Source: Colius striatus
Taxonomy: Eukaryota > Chordata > Aves > Coliiformes > Coliidae
Assembly (NCBI RefSeq): GCF_028858725.1
Contig: NC_084759.1
Location: 88,899,389 to 88,963,388, forward strand
Reading direction: 5' to 3'
Length of the DNA: 64,000 nucleotides
This document shows, in pieces, positions 1 to 12,516 of the stretch (positions are counted from its first letter, which is position 1; the number at the start of each line of letters is the position of its first letter). The position numbers were made by a program, and so were the translations under genes. The notes below the pieces were generated by a model. The model saw only the letters and a list, made by a program, of their open reading frames with translations. It did not search any database and was not told the DNA's origin.

Positions 1-3000
1 AGATGCTTTAGTGTCTCACTCATGCTATCCATGCATTTAAGGCTATTTATTGCCCTCACTCGAGTGTCTTCTACAATCCAAAGGCAGCTGAGCACACTGA
101 AGATGTTGTCAGTGGCAGTGGTGAATGGATAATATCATTCATATGGCCTCATCAGGCCTTTGCTTGTGGTCTGCAAGCAGTGTTTGGTCTTTGAAGATAA
201 TATACAATGGTCTTACCTTTCTGAAACAATTTATTTTTCTAATTTTTCCTGCTTTTTTTGAGAGAAAGAGTTGGGGATGCAGGAGAGAATGGATGTTAGA
301 CAGAGTGCTAGTTTGGCCTCTCCTTTGATCACTGTAATAAGGGTCCTGGAAAGCCCTCAAATATGCTGTAGCTCACAGCAAAAGGGAGACAATACGCTGC
401 CTGAGTGCTTGAATGCTATCTGGTTGGAGAGGGTCTGTCCTTAACATTCCCTCTTTCCTCTGAGTAGCTTTTAAGGGCTCTAATTGTGTACCTAGCACAC
501 ACTCTCTCATGCACCCTGTTTTTGCAACCGTTCGATGAGGCTGAATTGCAGCCCTCTCAGATACAGAGAGGTGTCTCAGTGCTATCTCATTTCACTCATT
601 CGTTGGTCCATAGCCTTACCCTATCTGTGAAATATCACATCTCTTCTTTCCTGATAACTTGAACGCATCACATTCAGTGAGGCTGCACTGTGGAGAGCTT
701 TTGAAGAACAGTAATAATGAAACCTCTCTGGTGCTTTTTATTCAGTGTGCAAAACCCAAACTTGTGGTGGTTTTATCATCTCTTCTCTACCTGAGCATGA
801 AACACCAACACACAAAACAGTTAAGTGCTCTGTTCCTCAAAGCTGTCTTCAGTCAACAAACCCCTGCCACTGGTAAGAGATTAAATTCACACTTTTTGAG
901 ACAGACAAAGCCATAGCCAGAGACTGTCCACAATTCACTCAGAATGGCTTCTTTCTTTTTGGAGGCAAAAGGAAGGGAGGGGACTGTATTAAATGTGAGG
1001 TGGCCCTCACGCTTCATCATCTGTGCTCCTCTAGACTCTTGTCTGGGATCTCCATGTAGCTAACATACTACAAAGTAAAGGACTTCAGGCTACTATGCTA
1101 GGCAGGTTTTTGCAATTTATATCTCTCTTTGATGGCTATTTGCACATGCACTGCCATTGTTAAATTATTTGAAATGGAAAGATTCACACTCTGTTTCTGA
1201 CATTTGCCTTCTATTGCATCTGCACAATTGCTCTGCTTATAACAGTTTCTGCAAGGGAGAAAAAAAACCCCCAACTTTCCTTTAGAAGGACATCACCATT
1301 TTTCTGTCATCAAAGAAACCAATTTCACCCAGAGCTTTAGTAACAGTGGAGGTGGAAGTGGAGCTCTAGCAGCAAAAGCCCAGCAGGCATAATAGGCTTT
1401 TAAAATTATTATTATTATTATTATTACTAATTCCACATTGCTTATTGCTTTTTTGGAAGAGTCTGATTAGAACAAAAAGAACTGATACTGGCATTAATTG
1501 AGAAAAGTTAATTTCACAATGCAGACAGGTAAATGGCGTGCTCAGGACAATGCAAAACTGATGAAACCCAGATCCTTGCTACTGTTTTCAGAGGAAGGTA
1601 TTATAGACTGTTAATTCTGTATTATGTGTTATTAATTACACACCTATTTTTCTTCTACCAACAAAACTGGATTACTTCAGAAATTCTTGTTTCTTTCATT
1701 CTTTCTGCCTTATTACCAAGTAGTGTTGAATGATAGTTGAATATCTGCAAACTTTCCATGCTTTTCTGTCCACTTTCTGGATATGCCTCTGGCAACATGT
1801 ATGTAGCTTGAGCACTGATTCCAGTGATGTCAGTCTCTATTGCGTTTACTGAGATTAGACTATGGCCTTTCATAACCAGTTGTCTGTGGAGGAACGTGTT
1901 GAATTGATTGACCAAAGGGAGTGCTCATTTTAATGTCATTCAAAAACTATAAAAGATAAAATGAAATTAACCCTGGAGGAATGATAGCCCTTGGAATTAT
2001 CAGAGCCTACAAAAAAGGACTCCTATTTCAATTTGCTGCAAAGTCTGTGGAAAATAGTCTTTGAATGAGATGTTTGTTATCTTTTATCTCTGTAGATCTC
2101 TCCACTTCGGTCTGTCTCTGAAGAACAACATAATCAAAGCAACACTGCAGGAGAAGCCAGGTCCTACAGCCCTCCTGCTTGGAGCATACTTCATTTCTAC
2201 TTTTTGTACAGTCCCTGAAGTCAGATGAGACACCTCCAACTGCTCTTCTGTTACTTATCTGCTGGGAGCAAGAAAGCTCAAGATCTATGAGGACATGCTT
2301 CTCTAACATTTCTTTTACAGTTTCTTACCTGTGACAAAATGCACTCCCTCACTTGATTGACAAGCCGAGTGGACCAAAACATAGAATGCTAACAAAACTA
2401 ATAATGCATAACATTGTCAGCAATGATTCACACATAAAACATGGGAAATTTAATGTCTTACACATGAGTTTTGTTTTACACTCATAGACTTAATTAAATC
2501 TTACCTAGGTAATTAAGAAAGTGAGATCTCAAGACAGGTGGACAAAGAAATATCATTATTTTAGTTTTAAATGGGTTTTTCTTAATCTATATTGTACTTT
2601 GATTTTGACAGTTGTGCTTTATGACCTAATGCATCACAGAGTTGGGTCAATTTGGCACAGAATGAAAGGAACAAAATTATAACATAAAATGCCATAAATC
2701 TTTTCTCCCCTGTTTGTTTGCACCAGTAAACCTCAAAGCATTCATTTTAATCCCCAATTTCTGATGGGGATGTTTAGTTTATGCACAGCCGAGCATGGAA
2801 ACCATCTGTGCTTCTTTTCATTGGGTTGCTTCTGCCTCCTCAGATCAATTCTGAAGAACAGGACCTTGACTTTTGACTTAGTTGTCCTTTTGAACTTTCA
2901 AAATATAATTAGTAAACCACTCTATGATAAAATCCTGTCATCTTTACTGTATTTTTTTCAGAATTTTAAAAGAAATCCTAGTTGCTTTTGTGTCATCCCT

Positions 3001-4862
3001 CTAACAATTTACTACTTCCATCTTGGCCCTTTTGCTAAGGAACCCTTTCTGAAAGAAAAGGTATTTTCACCAGGGCACTGAGCAATGTTTTCTCAGAAAG
3101 ATGACTTTGAGGACCAAAAATCAATTGTGGTCAGCTGATTTCAAGTGAAGTGAAGGTGTGGATGGTCACATCTATCTATATACATCTGTGCACCCCTCTC
3201 ATTGTTGCCCACAGGAATCATGCCAAGTGCATGGAAAGTCACACTGAAGAACTAACACAGCCTTGGCTAGATGTACTTTTTGGAGGACTTTCTGAAGAAT
3301 ATTACCAAAATTTTAATTCCTCTACTTTTTCATCCTATGTATTTACTGGGACTTCTTTTATGAGGAGCATTGGGACATATGAAAGGCGGATGTTGTCCTC
3401 TCCTTTGTGTTTGCTATTCTGAAGGGTATGTAAGACTTCAACAAAAAAACTCATTTAACTGAGTTGGTGCTAAATACTGTGTTCAGGCAGAGAAAGGTTA
3501 AAAACAGAATGTCAGTCCCAACACCCATTGGAGTGGGTCCTGGTACAAATATCACTGCAGGCTTACCCTAGGTCAGACTGCTCCTTATGTGCAAAAAGCC
3601 ATGCACAACCAGAGTGTAGCTAAGAAATAAATAGGAAGGGACAAACTCTAAAGGGCAGCTCCCACCTTTCTTTCTCAACCCTTTCATGGATACATACTGG
3701 CCTGAGTAATGAAGGCAAGTTAAAGGCTAAGAATCACATTGTAAGTCAGACCTGTAACAGAACATGACCGTGTTTCTAGAAACTGAAGCCCTCTGAGACC
3801 TGGAGAGCCTGTGGTTTTGCTCACGCTGCCTTTGCGAGGTGGTTGTTTGCCTAAGGTAGTGTTCACAGCGTTCCTTCAGGACAATTGTGTACTGTTTCTG
3901 CCTTCCTTACAGCCAAGCAACCACTGCCCCCAAGTGCCCATTTACAGGCTATTTTTTAAGCTGGGGGCTGACAAGGTTTTGCATGTGTGTGATAGCCTGG
4001 CTAGCTATGACAGCTGCTCGCATGGCCAAAATACCTCTTTTAGTATCCACAAACACATTTTGCTCCTACTGAATACCTATTAATTCTCAGAAACCATGAT
4101 TTTTTAATGTCTCCATTTCCTGTGGTATTGCCTTTAAACTCTGCACAGTGAAAATAAATACCTTTAAAGCCACTTCTTTGTCAAGATCAGTGCCAGATTA
4201 CCACGAAGTTTTGGTCTTCTGCTTACTAAGAAAGCTAAGTTTCCTCACCCAGCATCATTGCATCTTCTACTTGCTTTCAAAATCAAATTAACAGCACTCT
4301 TTATTTGGGCAATATCATTCTCCAGAGTTCATTTTCCCAGGAAAAAAAAAAAAAAAAGATATTTTCCCAATAAGGCTCAAACCTTCTCTTACCTGAGCAT
4401 TTATCTCCTTCAAGTTTTCTTTTCAAGACTCTATCTTTCCCAGACTTTTTCCCCCTTACCTTCTTTTCTGGATGCCCCCTACAACTTCCTGTCCTCTTGA
4501 ATTTATGAAGTCTGTTTCTGTGTTCTTCTGCTCCTCTTCCCTTGCAGAAGCTGCTTTCTCCTCTACCCTCCTCCTTCTAGTCTCTTCCTTCTATTCTCTT
4601 CTACAACATGTCTTCTCACTGCAATAGCCCTTCATCTTCGATCCCTTCCTGCCCTTGCATAACTCCCTCCCTGCGGGACTGATCTTGATCACCATGATGG
4701 GTCCCATGATGGTTCTCCTAGTGTTGAGGTCACCCTCTTGGTGTAGCAGCAGCTCTAAGGTGACTCTCCATCAGTGTAAGTCCATCCAGTGTCACCAACT
4801 GCTCTGTAGATCCTTAATTGATAGCCATTTTGTTGTCCCCTGTGTCTCTCTTAGTCAGGTTT
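1..4862. other. Intergenic, no gene seen
   Basis: This is AT-rich sequence with only short chance open frames on both strands. Visible low-complexity pieces are an (ATT)n run (1404-1427) and a poly(A) run (4341-4355). No exon with splice sites, RNA gene or known repeat was recognised. Confidence 0.7.
1404..1427. repeat. (ATT)n microsatellite
   Basis: About eight near-perfect ATT units lie within AT-rich DNA. Confidence 0.9.
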
Positions 4863-5200
4863 TCATAGAATCATAGAATTGTTTCAGCTGGAAAACACAT
4901 TTAAGATCCTCAAGTCCAGCCTTTGTCCCAGCCCTATCAATCACTAGACCATTTCCCTAAGTGCAACATCCAACCTTGTCTTAAACACCTCCAGAGACTG
5001 TGACTCCATCACCTCCCTGCGCAGCCCATTCCAATGCCTGACAACCCTTTCAGTAAAGAAGTTCCTCCTCATATCCAGCCTGAAACTCCCCTGGTGCAGC
5101 TTGAGGACATTTCCTCTTGTTCTGTTCCTCTTATTTTGGACTATGGATGTTGAATAGCTCCTGATAAATGAGTTCAGATGTTCTGCCTGCAGCAGCATCA
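4863..5200 (-). mobile_element. CR1 LINE, 5'-truncated
   Basis: The left edge is the reverse complement of the CR1 3' tail (TCATAGAATCATAGAATT). The next bases match the usual CR1 end region in reverse, including the AAGTCCAGCC block and the segment about accepting failure of remnant ORF2 (reads back as ...[14 protein letters not shown]). The copy is an older subfamily than those at 6791 and 61769. It ends in diverged sequence near 5200. Confidence 0.88.
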
Positions 5201-6790
5201 GGCCCCTTCAGGCTCCATTTTCTCAGATCAGGAACTGACGAGTTTGTGGGAATCGAACTGTTCCACAGTTGTGTATACATTTCAGAGGCGGGAAGGGGTC
5301 TTACTGCTGTTCGTCAGGCTCCAAGGATAGCTTCATTATCATCAGCCAGTTAACCTGACAGCCATCAGGGCATTGTTGGTGCTGCCACACAGATAATGAG
5401 GTCCGATTTGGCCTGATTCGGTCACAATAGAAGGTACTCTGAAAAGGCTTCCTAGTTCCAAACTGGGGCAAACTGGAAGTGTCAGTGATATTATTCCCAA
5501 GGCTTACAGTGCCCCTTTTTGCTCATTATTGTCTCCAGTTATGTTTCATAATCTCAAGGACCCATGACAGCCAGTGCACTTGTGGGTGATAGTTGAGCTT
5601 TCCCAGTATTTAGCAGTGGTGTTCCTTAGCATCCTCTCCAGCATGATGGCATCAATGAGAAATTCATTGTCTATCCTGTGGTACTGCTTTATTCAAATGT
5701 ATTGAAGGTAATTAAACACCTTAATTTAGTGTGCACAATGCGGGCTTTGTATCCAGGATAACTATCCATGAATGGATTGATGGTATTTGAAACTCAAGCA
5801 TCCAATATCACAGTTAAATAAATCATGAATACACATGACAATAATATTTACTTGAAGGACAGAAAGAAAATAAGAGAGGCCACAATAATGCTTTCAAGCC
5901 CCAGTAGATTTGAGATTTATGCTAACTTTGCTGTAATAATCTTCTATATCTAGGTTGATGTGTCCATCAAAAACGTTGGCATGAAAAGCAAGGAAAAAAT
6001 TAGACATCAGTAAGCTAAAAGCCTTTTTTTCCCTCTGTGACAGAGACAATCTAATTCTGATCTCTTTATCGCTACTAAAAATTCAGAGCAACTGATCTGA
6101 GAGTTCAGTTTGTAATGTGTACACACATATTAGGAAAAACATATGGAAACACTTTCTTTATTCAGGCCAGTGAGTAATGCAGCAGTATCTGGATTCCTCT
6201 CCCACACACAGAGTGATTGAGCATAAACCCTGCTGGTAGGCCAAGCAAGGGAAAAATGTCCTGTTTTTTTAATATGGTACTTTGCAATCAGGTCAGCAAC
6301 ACTTTTGAGGCTGTTTTACCAATGATTCCCCAGTGGTATCATGGCTTTACAAAGCCTGACTAGAAGCAGCAAATAATTTCCATCAGGCAAAAGATAATTT
6401 TAAGAAAACTAAAAACTCACAGAGAAAACACAAAATCAGATACCTAACTGTTCTGCTCAAGAGGCAGCTGAGAGCCCTGCAGCCTATAGTGCTCAGGGAG
6501 AAGAGATTCAGGGGGAAATCTCTGGAGCATAGCTCTTAGGAGTGGCACTGAGTGTTGCCTAGCAGGTCCAGTCTCACCAGCTGGCCACTCTCTTTCCACT
6601 TCTTGCTTCATCTTACTTGTTTTGTTACTTTCAGCTTTTACTTATTAACATTTACGTATCCAGAATAAACCCATCAATCTCAAGCATCATTTTTATGGAA
6701 GCCAAATCAACAGTGGAAAGGGAGATTTGCAAGAATCAACCTATATATGCACTTACATAGACTAGAGAAATACATAGACATTATGTACAA
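5201..6790. other. Intergenic, no gene seen
   Basis: This is AT-rich sequence between two CR1 elements. I see only short chance open frames and no recognisable repeat. Confidence 0.7.
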
Positions 6791-8000
6791 TCATAGAATT
6801 ATAGGGTTGGAAGGGACCTTTAGAGATCATCTAGTCCATCTCCTCTGCAGAAGCAGGTTCACCTAGATAAGGTCGCACAGGAACTCATCCAGGCAGGATT
6901 TGAAGACCTTCAGAGAAGGAGACTCCTCACCCTCCCTGGGCAGCCTGTGCCAGGGCTCCCTCACTCTCACAGTGAAATAGTTTTTTCTTATGTTTAAGTG
7001 GAACTTTTTGTGTTCCAGCTTCATCCCATTACCCCTTGTCCTGTCACTGGATAGAACAGAAAAAAGAGATGCCCCAGCCTCCTGACACTCACCATTTAGA
7101 TATTTGTACTTATTAATGTGATCTGCCCTCAATCTCCTCTTCTCTTATCTAAACAGCCCCAGTTCCCACAGCCTTTCCTCATATGAAAGATGTTCCAGTC
7201 CCCTGATCATCTTGGTGGACCTGCGCTGGACTCTCTCCAGCAGTTCTCTGTCCCTCTTCAGCTGAGGAGCCCAGAACTGGACACAGGACTGCAGATGAGG
7301 CCTCACCAGGGCAGAGTAGAGGGGGAGAAGAACCTCACTTGACCTGCTGACCACACTCTTCTTGATGCATCCGAGAATGCCTTTGGCCTTCTTGGCCATG
7401 AGGGCACGTTGCTGGCTCATGTTTAGCTTATCAACCAGGACTCCCAGGTCTCTCTCTGAAGAGCTGCTCTGCAGCAGTTCTACCCCCAGCCTGTACTGGT
7501 GCATGGGATTGTTCCTTCTCAGATGCAGGACTCTGCACTTGTCTTTGTTGAACCTCATGAGGTTCCTCTCTGCCCAACTCTCAAGCCGGTCAAGATCCCA
7601 CTGAATGGCAGCACAGCCTTCTGGGGAATTAGCCAGTCCTCCCAGTTTGGTGTCATCAGCAAACTTGCTGAGGGTACACTCTGTCCCCTCATCCAGGTCA
7701 TTGATGAAGACGTTGAACAAGACTGGCCCCAGAATTGATCCCTATGGAACTCCACTGGCCACAGGCCTCCAACTCAATTCTGTGCCATTGATCACCACCC
7801 TCTGGGCTCTGTCATTCAGCCAGCTCTCGATCCACCTCACTGTCCACTCATCCCAGCCACACTGCCTGAGCTTTCTGATGAGGATGTTGTGGGAGACAGT
7901 GTCAAAAGCCTTGCTGAAGTCAAGGTAGATGACATCCACTGCCTCCCCTCATCTAGCCAGCCGGTTATGCCCTTGTAGAAGGCTATCAGGTTGGTTACAC
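6791..8000 (-). mobile_element. CR1 LINE with reverse-transcriptase remnant
   Basis: This is a 1.2-kb CR1 copy in minus orientation, with the 3' tail at 6791 (TCATAGAATTATAGGG) and a 5' truncation near 8000. It carries the C-terminal half of ORF2. Reading leftwards from 7939 the frame gives DFSKAFDTVSHN (reverse-transcriptase palm), then [14 protein letters not shown], then [10 protein letters not shown] with the FADD catalytic pair, and then the thumb region ending [11 protein letters not shown]. The frame is open apart from a TAG at 7744-7742, where the family has Gln in the PQG motif. A second break separates the 7145-7720 part from the last C-terminal part (6863-7132). The element is dead. 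Confidence 0.95.
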
Positions 8001-9476
8001 AGGTAAAACAAACAGATAAATATCTTTTTAGTATCTAAGAAGACCTATATGAACCCAACATGATTTTTCAACTTATACAGAGAGTGTGCTATAGAAATTG
8101 GAAATTAATTTTTCTTCAGGTTTTGCAGTTTACATTTTAGCATTTCAGCAGCTTCGAGTTTTGTGCTATTTCCAGATTAATTAGAGCCAATAAGTGACTC
8201 AGGCCTGAATATTTCCAAAAAGGTGTGTGCAGTGCACATGAAATAGAGTACAACTGTAATACACAGGGAGGAATGAGTCTGTTGGGGAATATTTTTCTCC
8301 TGGAGGGCTCTCTCACTGGGCTTGGTGCAACAGTGAAAAGCGCCTCGTTTGCTAGTGCAGTCAGGGCATGTTATGTTGCATAAGTGAGCCTGACTGCCTT
8401 TCCACAGTAAAAGTGAGACTCTACCCTAGAGCTGTCAGGAGGTGTTATTTCCAGAACTGTGAGCCTGTTAGTTATCCATTTGTGTTTCACACATGCCCTG
8501 TCTCTCTAAACAGACAAGCTGATTTCCAAGCAGACTGAGTCTCATAATCCAGAAGAGAACTATGCATTAATAATTTATTCATAGCTGAAAAAACAATTGT
8601 AAACTCTTAAGCATCCAGCATTACAGTTTGGCTTTGGTTATGTTACATGATGGTATGAGGTTTATAACAAATTTAGCTGCAATGCTACTTTGTTTCATAG
8701 TATTTGAGTATTTGACAGCATTAGAGATTCCCATCCCCTTCCTAGATGGCATCTAATTGACTTTCTAAAGTATTTACTGTAAAAATGAGGACTGAACTGT
8801 GCAACACACATTTCCCGTTCCATTTCTATACTGTACTGGCTTGTTTACAGGCCAAGTGTGGTACAGATACCATGGCAAGCTTTTCAGACAAATAATAGAT
8901 TGCAAAATGTGCATTAGGCTGAATGTTGTTCTAGTAGTAGCAATATCATAAACAAGATCATGTTCTGCACTGTATCTTAATTATATTAGATTCTCCTTCA
9001 ACTAATTAGCAGCTTGCTTACTTGGAACTGATAGCCAAGATACTATAGATTTTTTTTTAAAGCCCGTAAGTTCACTTTATTTTTGGTTTTCTGTTTCTCA
9101 TTGAAAAACGCTGAGGGACTCTTCTTTCTCCTCACTATCCTGGTTCTCTCTGTGCACCTATCAATTTAACTGCTAGTTTCCCTGTTGCCTTCCAAGTCTG
9201 TGGTCATACACAAATACCTGTGAAACATTCATCAAAAACCTCACATGTACCTTTCTGAGCTCAGCTTCTGTTCAAAATCAGCTTCAGATCACAGGGATGT
9301 TGTGTGTGTTTCATTAACTTTTCATCAAATCTAGATACTAGGTTTCTCTACTAGAACTTTCCTTAATAAACAACCTGACTATTCATGACCAGCCAGCTAT
9401 TTTCAATTGGAGCTCTGTTCTGTGGAAACTATCCCATGAGGTGAATTGCATAGTATCTTGTGTTGGAAATAATAGT
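8001..9476. other. Intergenic, no gene seen
   Basis: This is unique-looking AT-rich sequence. No exon, RNA gene or repeat family was recognised. Confidence 0.7.
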
Positions 9477-9556
9477 CTTCCCTTCCCTTCCCTTCCCTTC
9501 CCTTCCCTTCCCTTCCCTTCCCTTCCCTTCCCTTCCCTTCCCTTCCCTCCCCTTCC
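9477..9556. repeat. (CCCTT)n / (AAGGG)n pentanucleotide microsatellite
   Basis: About fourteen perfect CCCTT units run from 9477 to 9548, followed by a slightly imperfect end (CCTCCCCTTCC). The minus strand is an uninterrupted purine run of GGGAA units. Confidence 0.97.
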
Positions 9557-10348
9557 ACCAAAAGACAAAGCCATGCAAATGCATCCAGCATAGAAACAAC
9601 AATTGTTGCTCTGGGATATGACCCAGGGAAAACTGGATTAATTCAAACCTGTGTCTGATATAAAAGGAAGAATTTACATCTTATCCACACAGAAAGCATG
9701 GCACAGGAAAAAAGACGGTCTGGTTTTGAACCTGGATTTGTAGGGTACATTCAGCTTTTAGGCCTTACTTATACTCAGGATTTAAAAGAAATCGAAGGCT
9801 GTTATTTAATAGTGTGAAATCTTCCCTCTCCTGCACTAAGTACTTTGGGAGCAGTCTCATGAGGAAAGTTGGTGGCTTCAGCCTGCAGATGGCACACAGG
9901 GAGCACATGTGGGAAAGCACATTGGCACATACATGCACAAAGACCCCAAAGACCAGCAATAATTGAGGGAATTTCCTAAACTGGATACTGATTTACCAAA
10001 ACCTTCTCATATCACAGCGCCATAGCAGCCCTCAACTGACTTGAAGGTCTTGCTCACAAACATATTTGCCATCAGTGATATATACGCTTAGGGGAAGGAA
10101 GGAATCAAAGATATTCTTCTCGGGTAAGACTTAGCTAAACATCTCCATTGCTAATGAAAAAAATAAAAGTAAAGAAAAGGTCTTCTCCAGTGTAGAGCAA
10201 TTACATGCAAAAGAAGTTAAGCTACTTTTACTTTGGCACTTATACACTTGTCACCACCCAGTCTACAACAACAAATACAGGAGTTTATTATTAGATCAAT
10301 GAGGTACAAGAATATAGCTGGTGATAAGTCTAGTTTGGGGACTGAAAT
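9557..10348. other. Intergenic, no gene seen
   Basis: I see no recognisable gene or repeat between the pentanucleotide tract and the next CR1. Confidence 0.7.
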
Positions 10349-10554
10349 AGGAAAAACTTCTTTCCTGTGAGGGTGAGGGAGCCTTGGCACAGGCTACTCA
10401 GGGAAGTTGTGGAATCTCATTCTCTGGAGGTTTCAAAACCTGCCTGGACATGTTCCTACATGACCTGATGGAGACAAATCTGCTTTAGCAGGGAGCTGGA
10501 CTGGATGATCCCTATAGGTCCCTTACAACCTGTACAATTCTATGATTCTATGAT
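10349..10554 (+). mobile_element. CR1 LINE 3' end
   Basis: This is a plus-strand CR1 end: GTGAGGGTGAGGGAGCC, then the GCACAGGCTACTCAG block, then CCTGATGGAGA and GGATGATCCCTATAGGTCCC, and the ATTCTATGATTCTATGAT tail. It is heavily 5'-truncated. Confidence 0.93.
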
Positions 10555-11084
10555 AGAAGAAGAGAACAATCCTTTTTTTTTTTTCCCTCATAAGAAGGAG
10601 TTAACGTATAGACAGAGACATTTTTATATCAATATTAGCTGTTTCAGAGAACAAAAGTTCTTGTGGAAATTCCACTGAAAAACCTTTAACCAAAGTAACT
10701 GACATTAAAAAATTGACCAGTCTAGTGTAAGTGGCATTTTGTTTGACATGACCATAATTTTGCCTTTTGTCATTGTTGTGGTCACCAGAAGAAAAGGCTT
10801 CAAGTTGCATTAACATTTTTTTATTAAACCACAACACTGATGCAATTGTGGTTTTTGTGTCTAAACTACATCAACATAAAAAAGTCTTTACTGGTGCGTG
10901 GAGTTGACTTTTAAAGGTGGAGAAAAACATCACAACAAATAAACTAGTAAACAGATATTGGTGGAGTCACTTGCAAGGGGAGTTTTGGGGAGTACCGCCA
11001 GACCATAATTATTGCATCTCACTGATTGATCCACAACATTGTGTATTGAGAACATGGAAGTTGTCCAGGTCTGTTTCTGAGAAT

Positions 11085-11263
11085 AGAGAGAGATTGTGGA
11101 GTCTCCTTCTCTGATGTTTTTCAAAACCCATCAGTGTGTGTGGGGCTGTGATCTTAAAGGTCTCTCCCAACCAAAATGATTATGATTCTATGGTTCTGTG
11201 ACACAATCCTACACAAGTTGATTGAGCTTAACCTGCTTTAGCAGGGAGGCTGGGCTAGATGAT
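11085..11263 (+). mobile_element. CR1 LINE fragments, split by an LTR insertion
   Basis: Bases 11085-11205 resemble the CR1 3' end, with TTGTGGAGTCTCCTTC and a tail close to GATTCTATGG. Bases 11206-11263 are a second piece reading GCTTAACCTGCTTTAGCAGG and GGGCTAGATGAT, exactly where the next LTR begins. After the LTR the flank resumes as ATGATC and then diverges from CR1, so this piece is old or truncated. Confidence 0.75.
11259..11263. repeat. Target-site duplication, left copy (ATGAT)
   Basis: This is identical to the five bases at 12512-12516 directly after the LTR. Confidence 0.75.
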
Positions 11264-12511
11264 TGTCATGGTTTGACATGAAGCCATTTCTGGTAAGGGG
11301 GAAGGGGCTGTAAAGATGACTCTTGTAAGAAGTTGCTCCAAATTCTCCCCAGCTTTGAGCCAGACCCATTTCTCGGGCTGAGCCAATTAGATGCCTTCAC
11401 AAGCACTTTTTAAGAAGAAGACAGAAGAGGAGGATTCTTCCTGTTCCTTCTGATGTCCCTTCATTCTTTTCGAGCTGGTGGTGGAGCAAGGAGTTGGAAG
11501 AGAGACAGAAGTAACCATGCAGACTCCAAGGTCAGTGAGGGAAGAGAGGAGGTGGTGTGCTGGAGCAGAGACTCCCCTACATCCTGTGGAGAGGACTGGT
11601 GAAGCAGTGATTTGTTTGCATTTTGTTAAAGACTCCACATCAAGGGCAGTGATTCACTTCATTAAATACTCTGTGCCAGAGGCAGTGACTATGGCTGGAG
11701 GAGACTTTGTCCCAAGGGAGGGACTCTGTATCACTATGGCCAGAGGAGGCCATGTCCCATGTGAGGGACCCCATATTCACAGAAGCTGTAACTGTGGGGA
11801 AGAACTCACACCAAAGAAACTCATTAAAATTATGCCCGGAAGAGGCCATATCCCTGTATCTGCAGAAGCTGCAACTGTGGGGAAGAACCCATGCCAGAGG
11901 AGTTCATTAAGGACTGCATCCCGTGTGAGGTACCCTGGATCGGCAGAAGCCGCAGCTGCTGGGAAGAACCCACAACATAGAAGTTCATTAAGGACTGTGT
12001 CCAGGGGGAGGGAACCCGTATTGGATCAGGGGAAGAATGCCAGGAGTCGTCCTCATCTGAGAAGAGAGAAGCAGCAGAGCCCATCTGTGAGATACTGACC
12101 ATATCCTGCCTTCCTGAGCTGCTGAAGTGGGAGGAGGTAGAGATATCGAGAGCAGTGAGCTGGGCCCCAGAAGAAAGGAGGGATGAGGGAGGGAGATCTT
12201 AAAGTACTTGTTGTATTTTTCTCAGTCATCCTACTCCCTTTTTGCTTTTTGTTCTGTTCTGATTCTTGTAGGTAGTAGAATAAACTTTCCTACTTTCCTC
12301 TCTAAGTCGAGTACTGGAGTCTGCTTTGCCCAGAACCATAATTGGCAGTGAGCTCTCCCTGCCCTTGTCTCAATCCACAACATCCTTGGTTATCTTTTTA
12401 CTTCCCATCTCTCTGGGACCTCAGCCATCCTAACGAGTGTGGAAGTGGATGGGGGGTATCAAGCAAGAGGCTGTCGTGGTGTTTCGTTGATGGCTGGGCA
12501 AAATCACAACA
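11264..12511 (+). mobile_element. Solo LTR of an endogenous retrovirus
   Basis: This 1248-base segment begins TGTCATGGTTTGACATG and ends AAAATCACAACA, the TG...CA form of a retroviral LTR. It is flanked by a 5-bp direct repeat, ATGAT, at 11259-11263 and 12512-12516. An AATAAA lies near 12280, close to the expected R/U5 region. The middle (about 11780-12030) holds about three tandem units of 81-83 bases. A 206-codon open frame (11478-12098) lies in the U3-like part and looks like a by-product of the repeats. No internal retroviral genes are adjacent, so this is a solo LTR from LTR-LTR recombination. A 5-bp duplication is common in ERVL-type elements; the family itself I cannot name. Confidence 0.8.
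11780..12030 (+). repeat. Tandem repeat inside the LTR, about 82-bp unit
   Basis: CAGAAGC(T/C)G starts at 11780, 11863 and 11944, each followed by a similar GGGAAGAAC(C/T)CA stretch and by TTCATTAA. The spacings are 83 and 81 bases. Repeats of this kind are typical of U3 enhancer regions. Confidence 0.8.
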
Positions 12512-12516
12512 ATGAT
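12512..12516. repeat. Target-site duplication, right copy (ATGAT)
   Basis: This is identical to the five bases at 11259-11263 directly before the LTR. Confidence 0.75.

Noticed and set aside
9383..9591. Open frames reading GKGRE and GREGK repeats
   Set aside because: These are simple translations of the AAGGG microsatellite.
11478..12098. 206-codon open frame, plus strand
   Set aside because: It lies wholly inside the solo LTR and its length is explained by the in-frame 81-83 bp repeats. No known domain and no splice context were seen.
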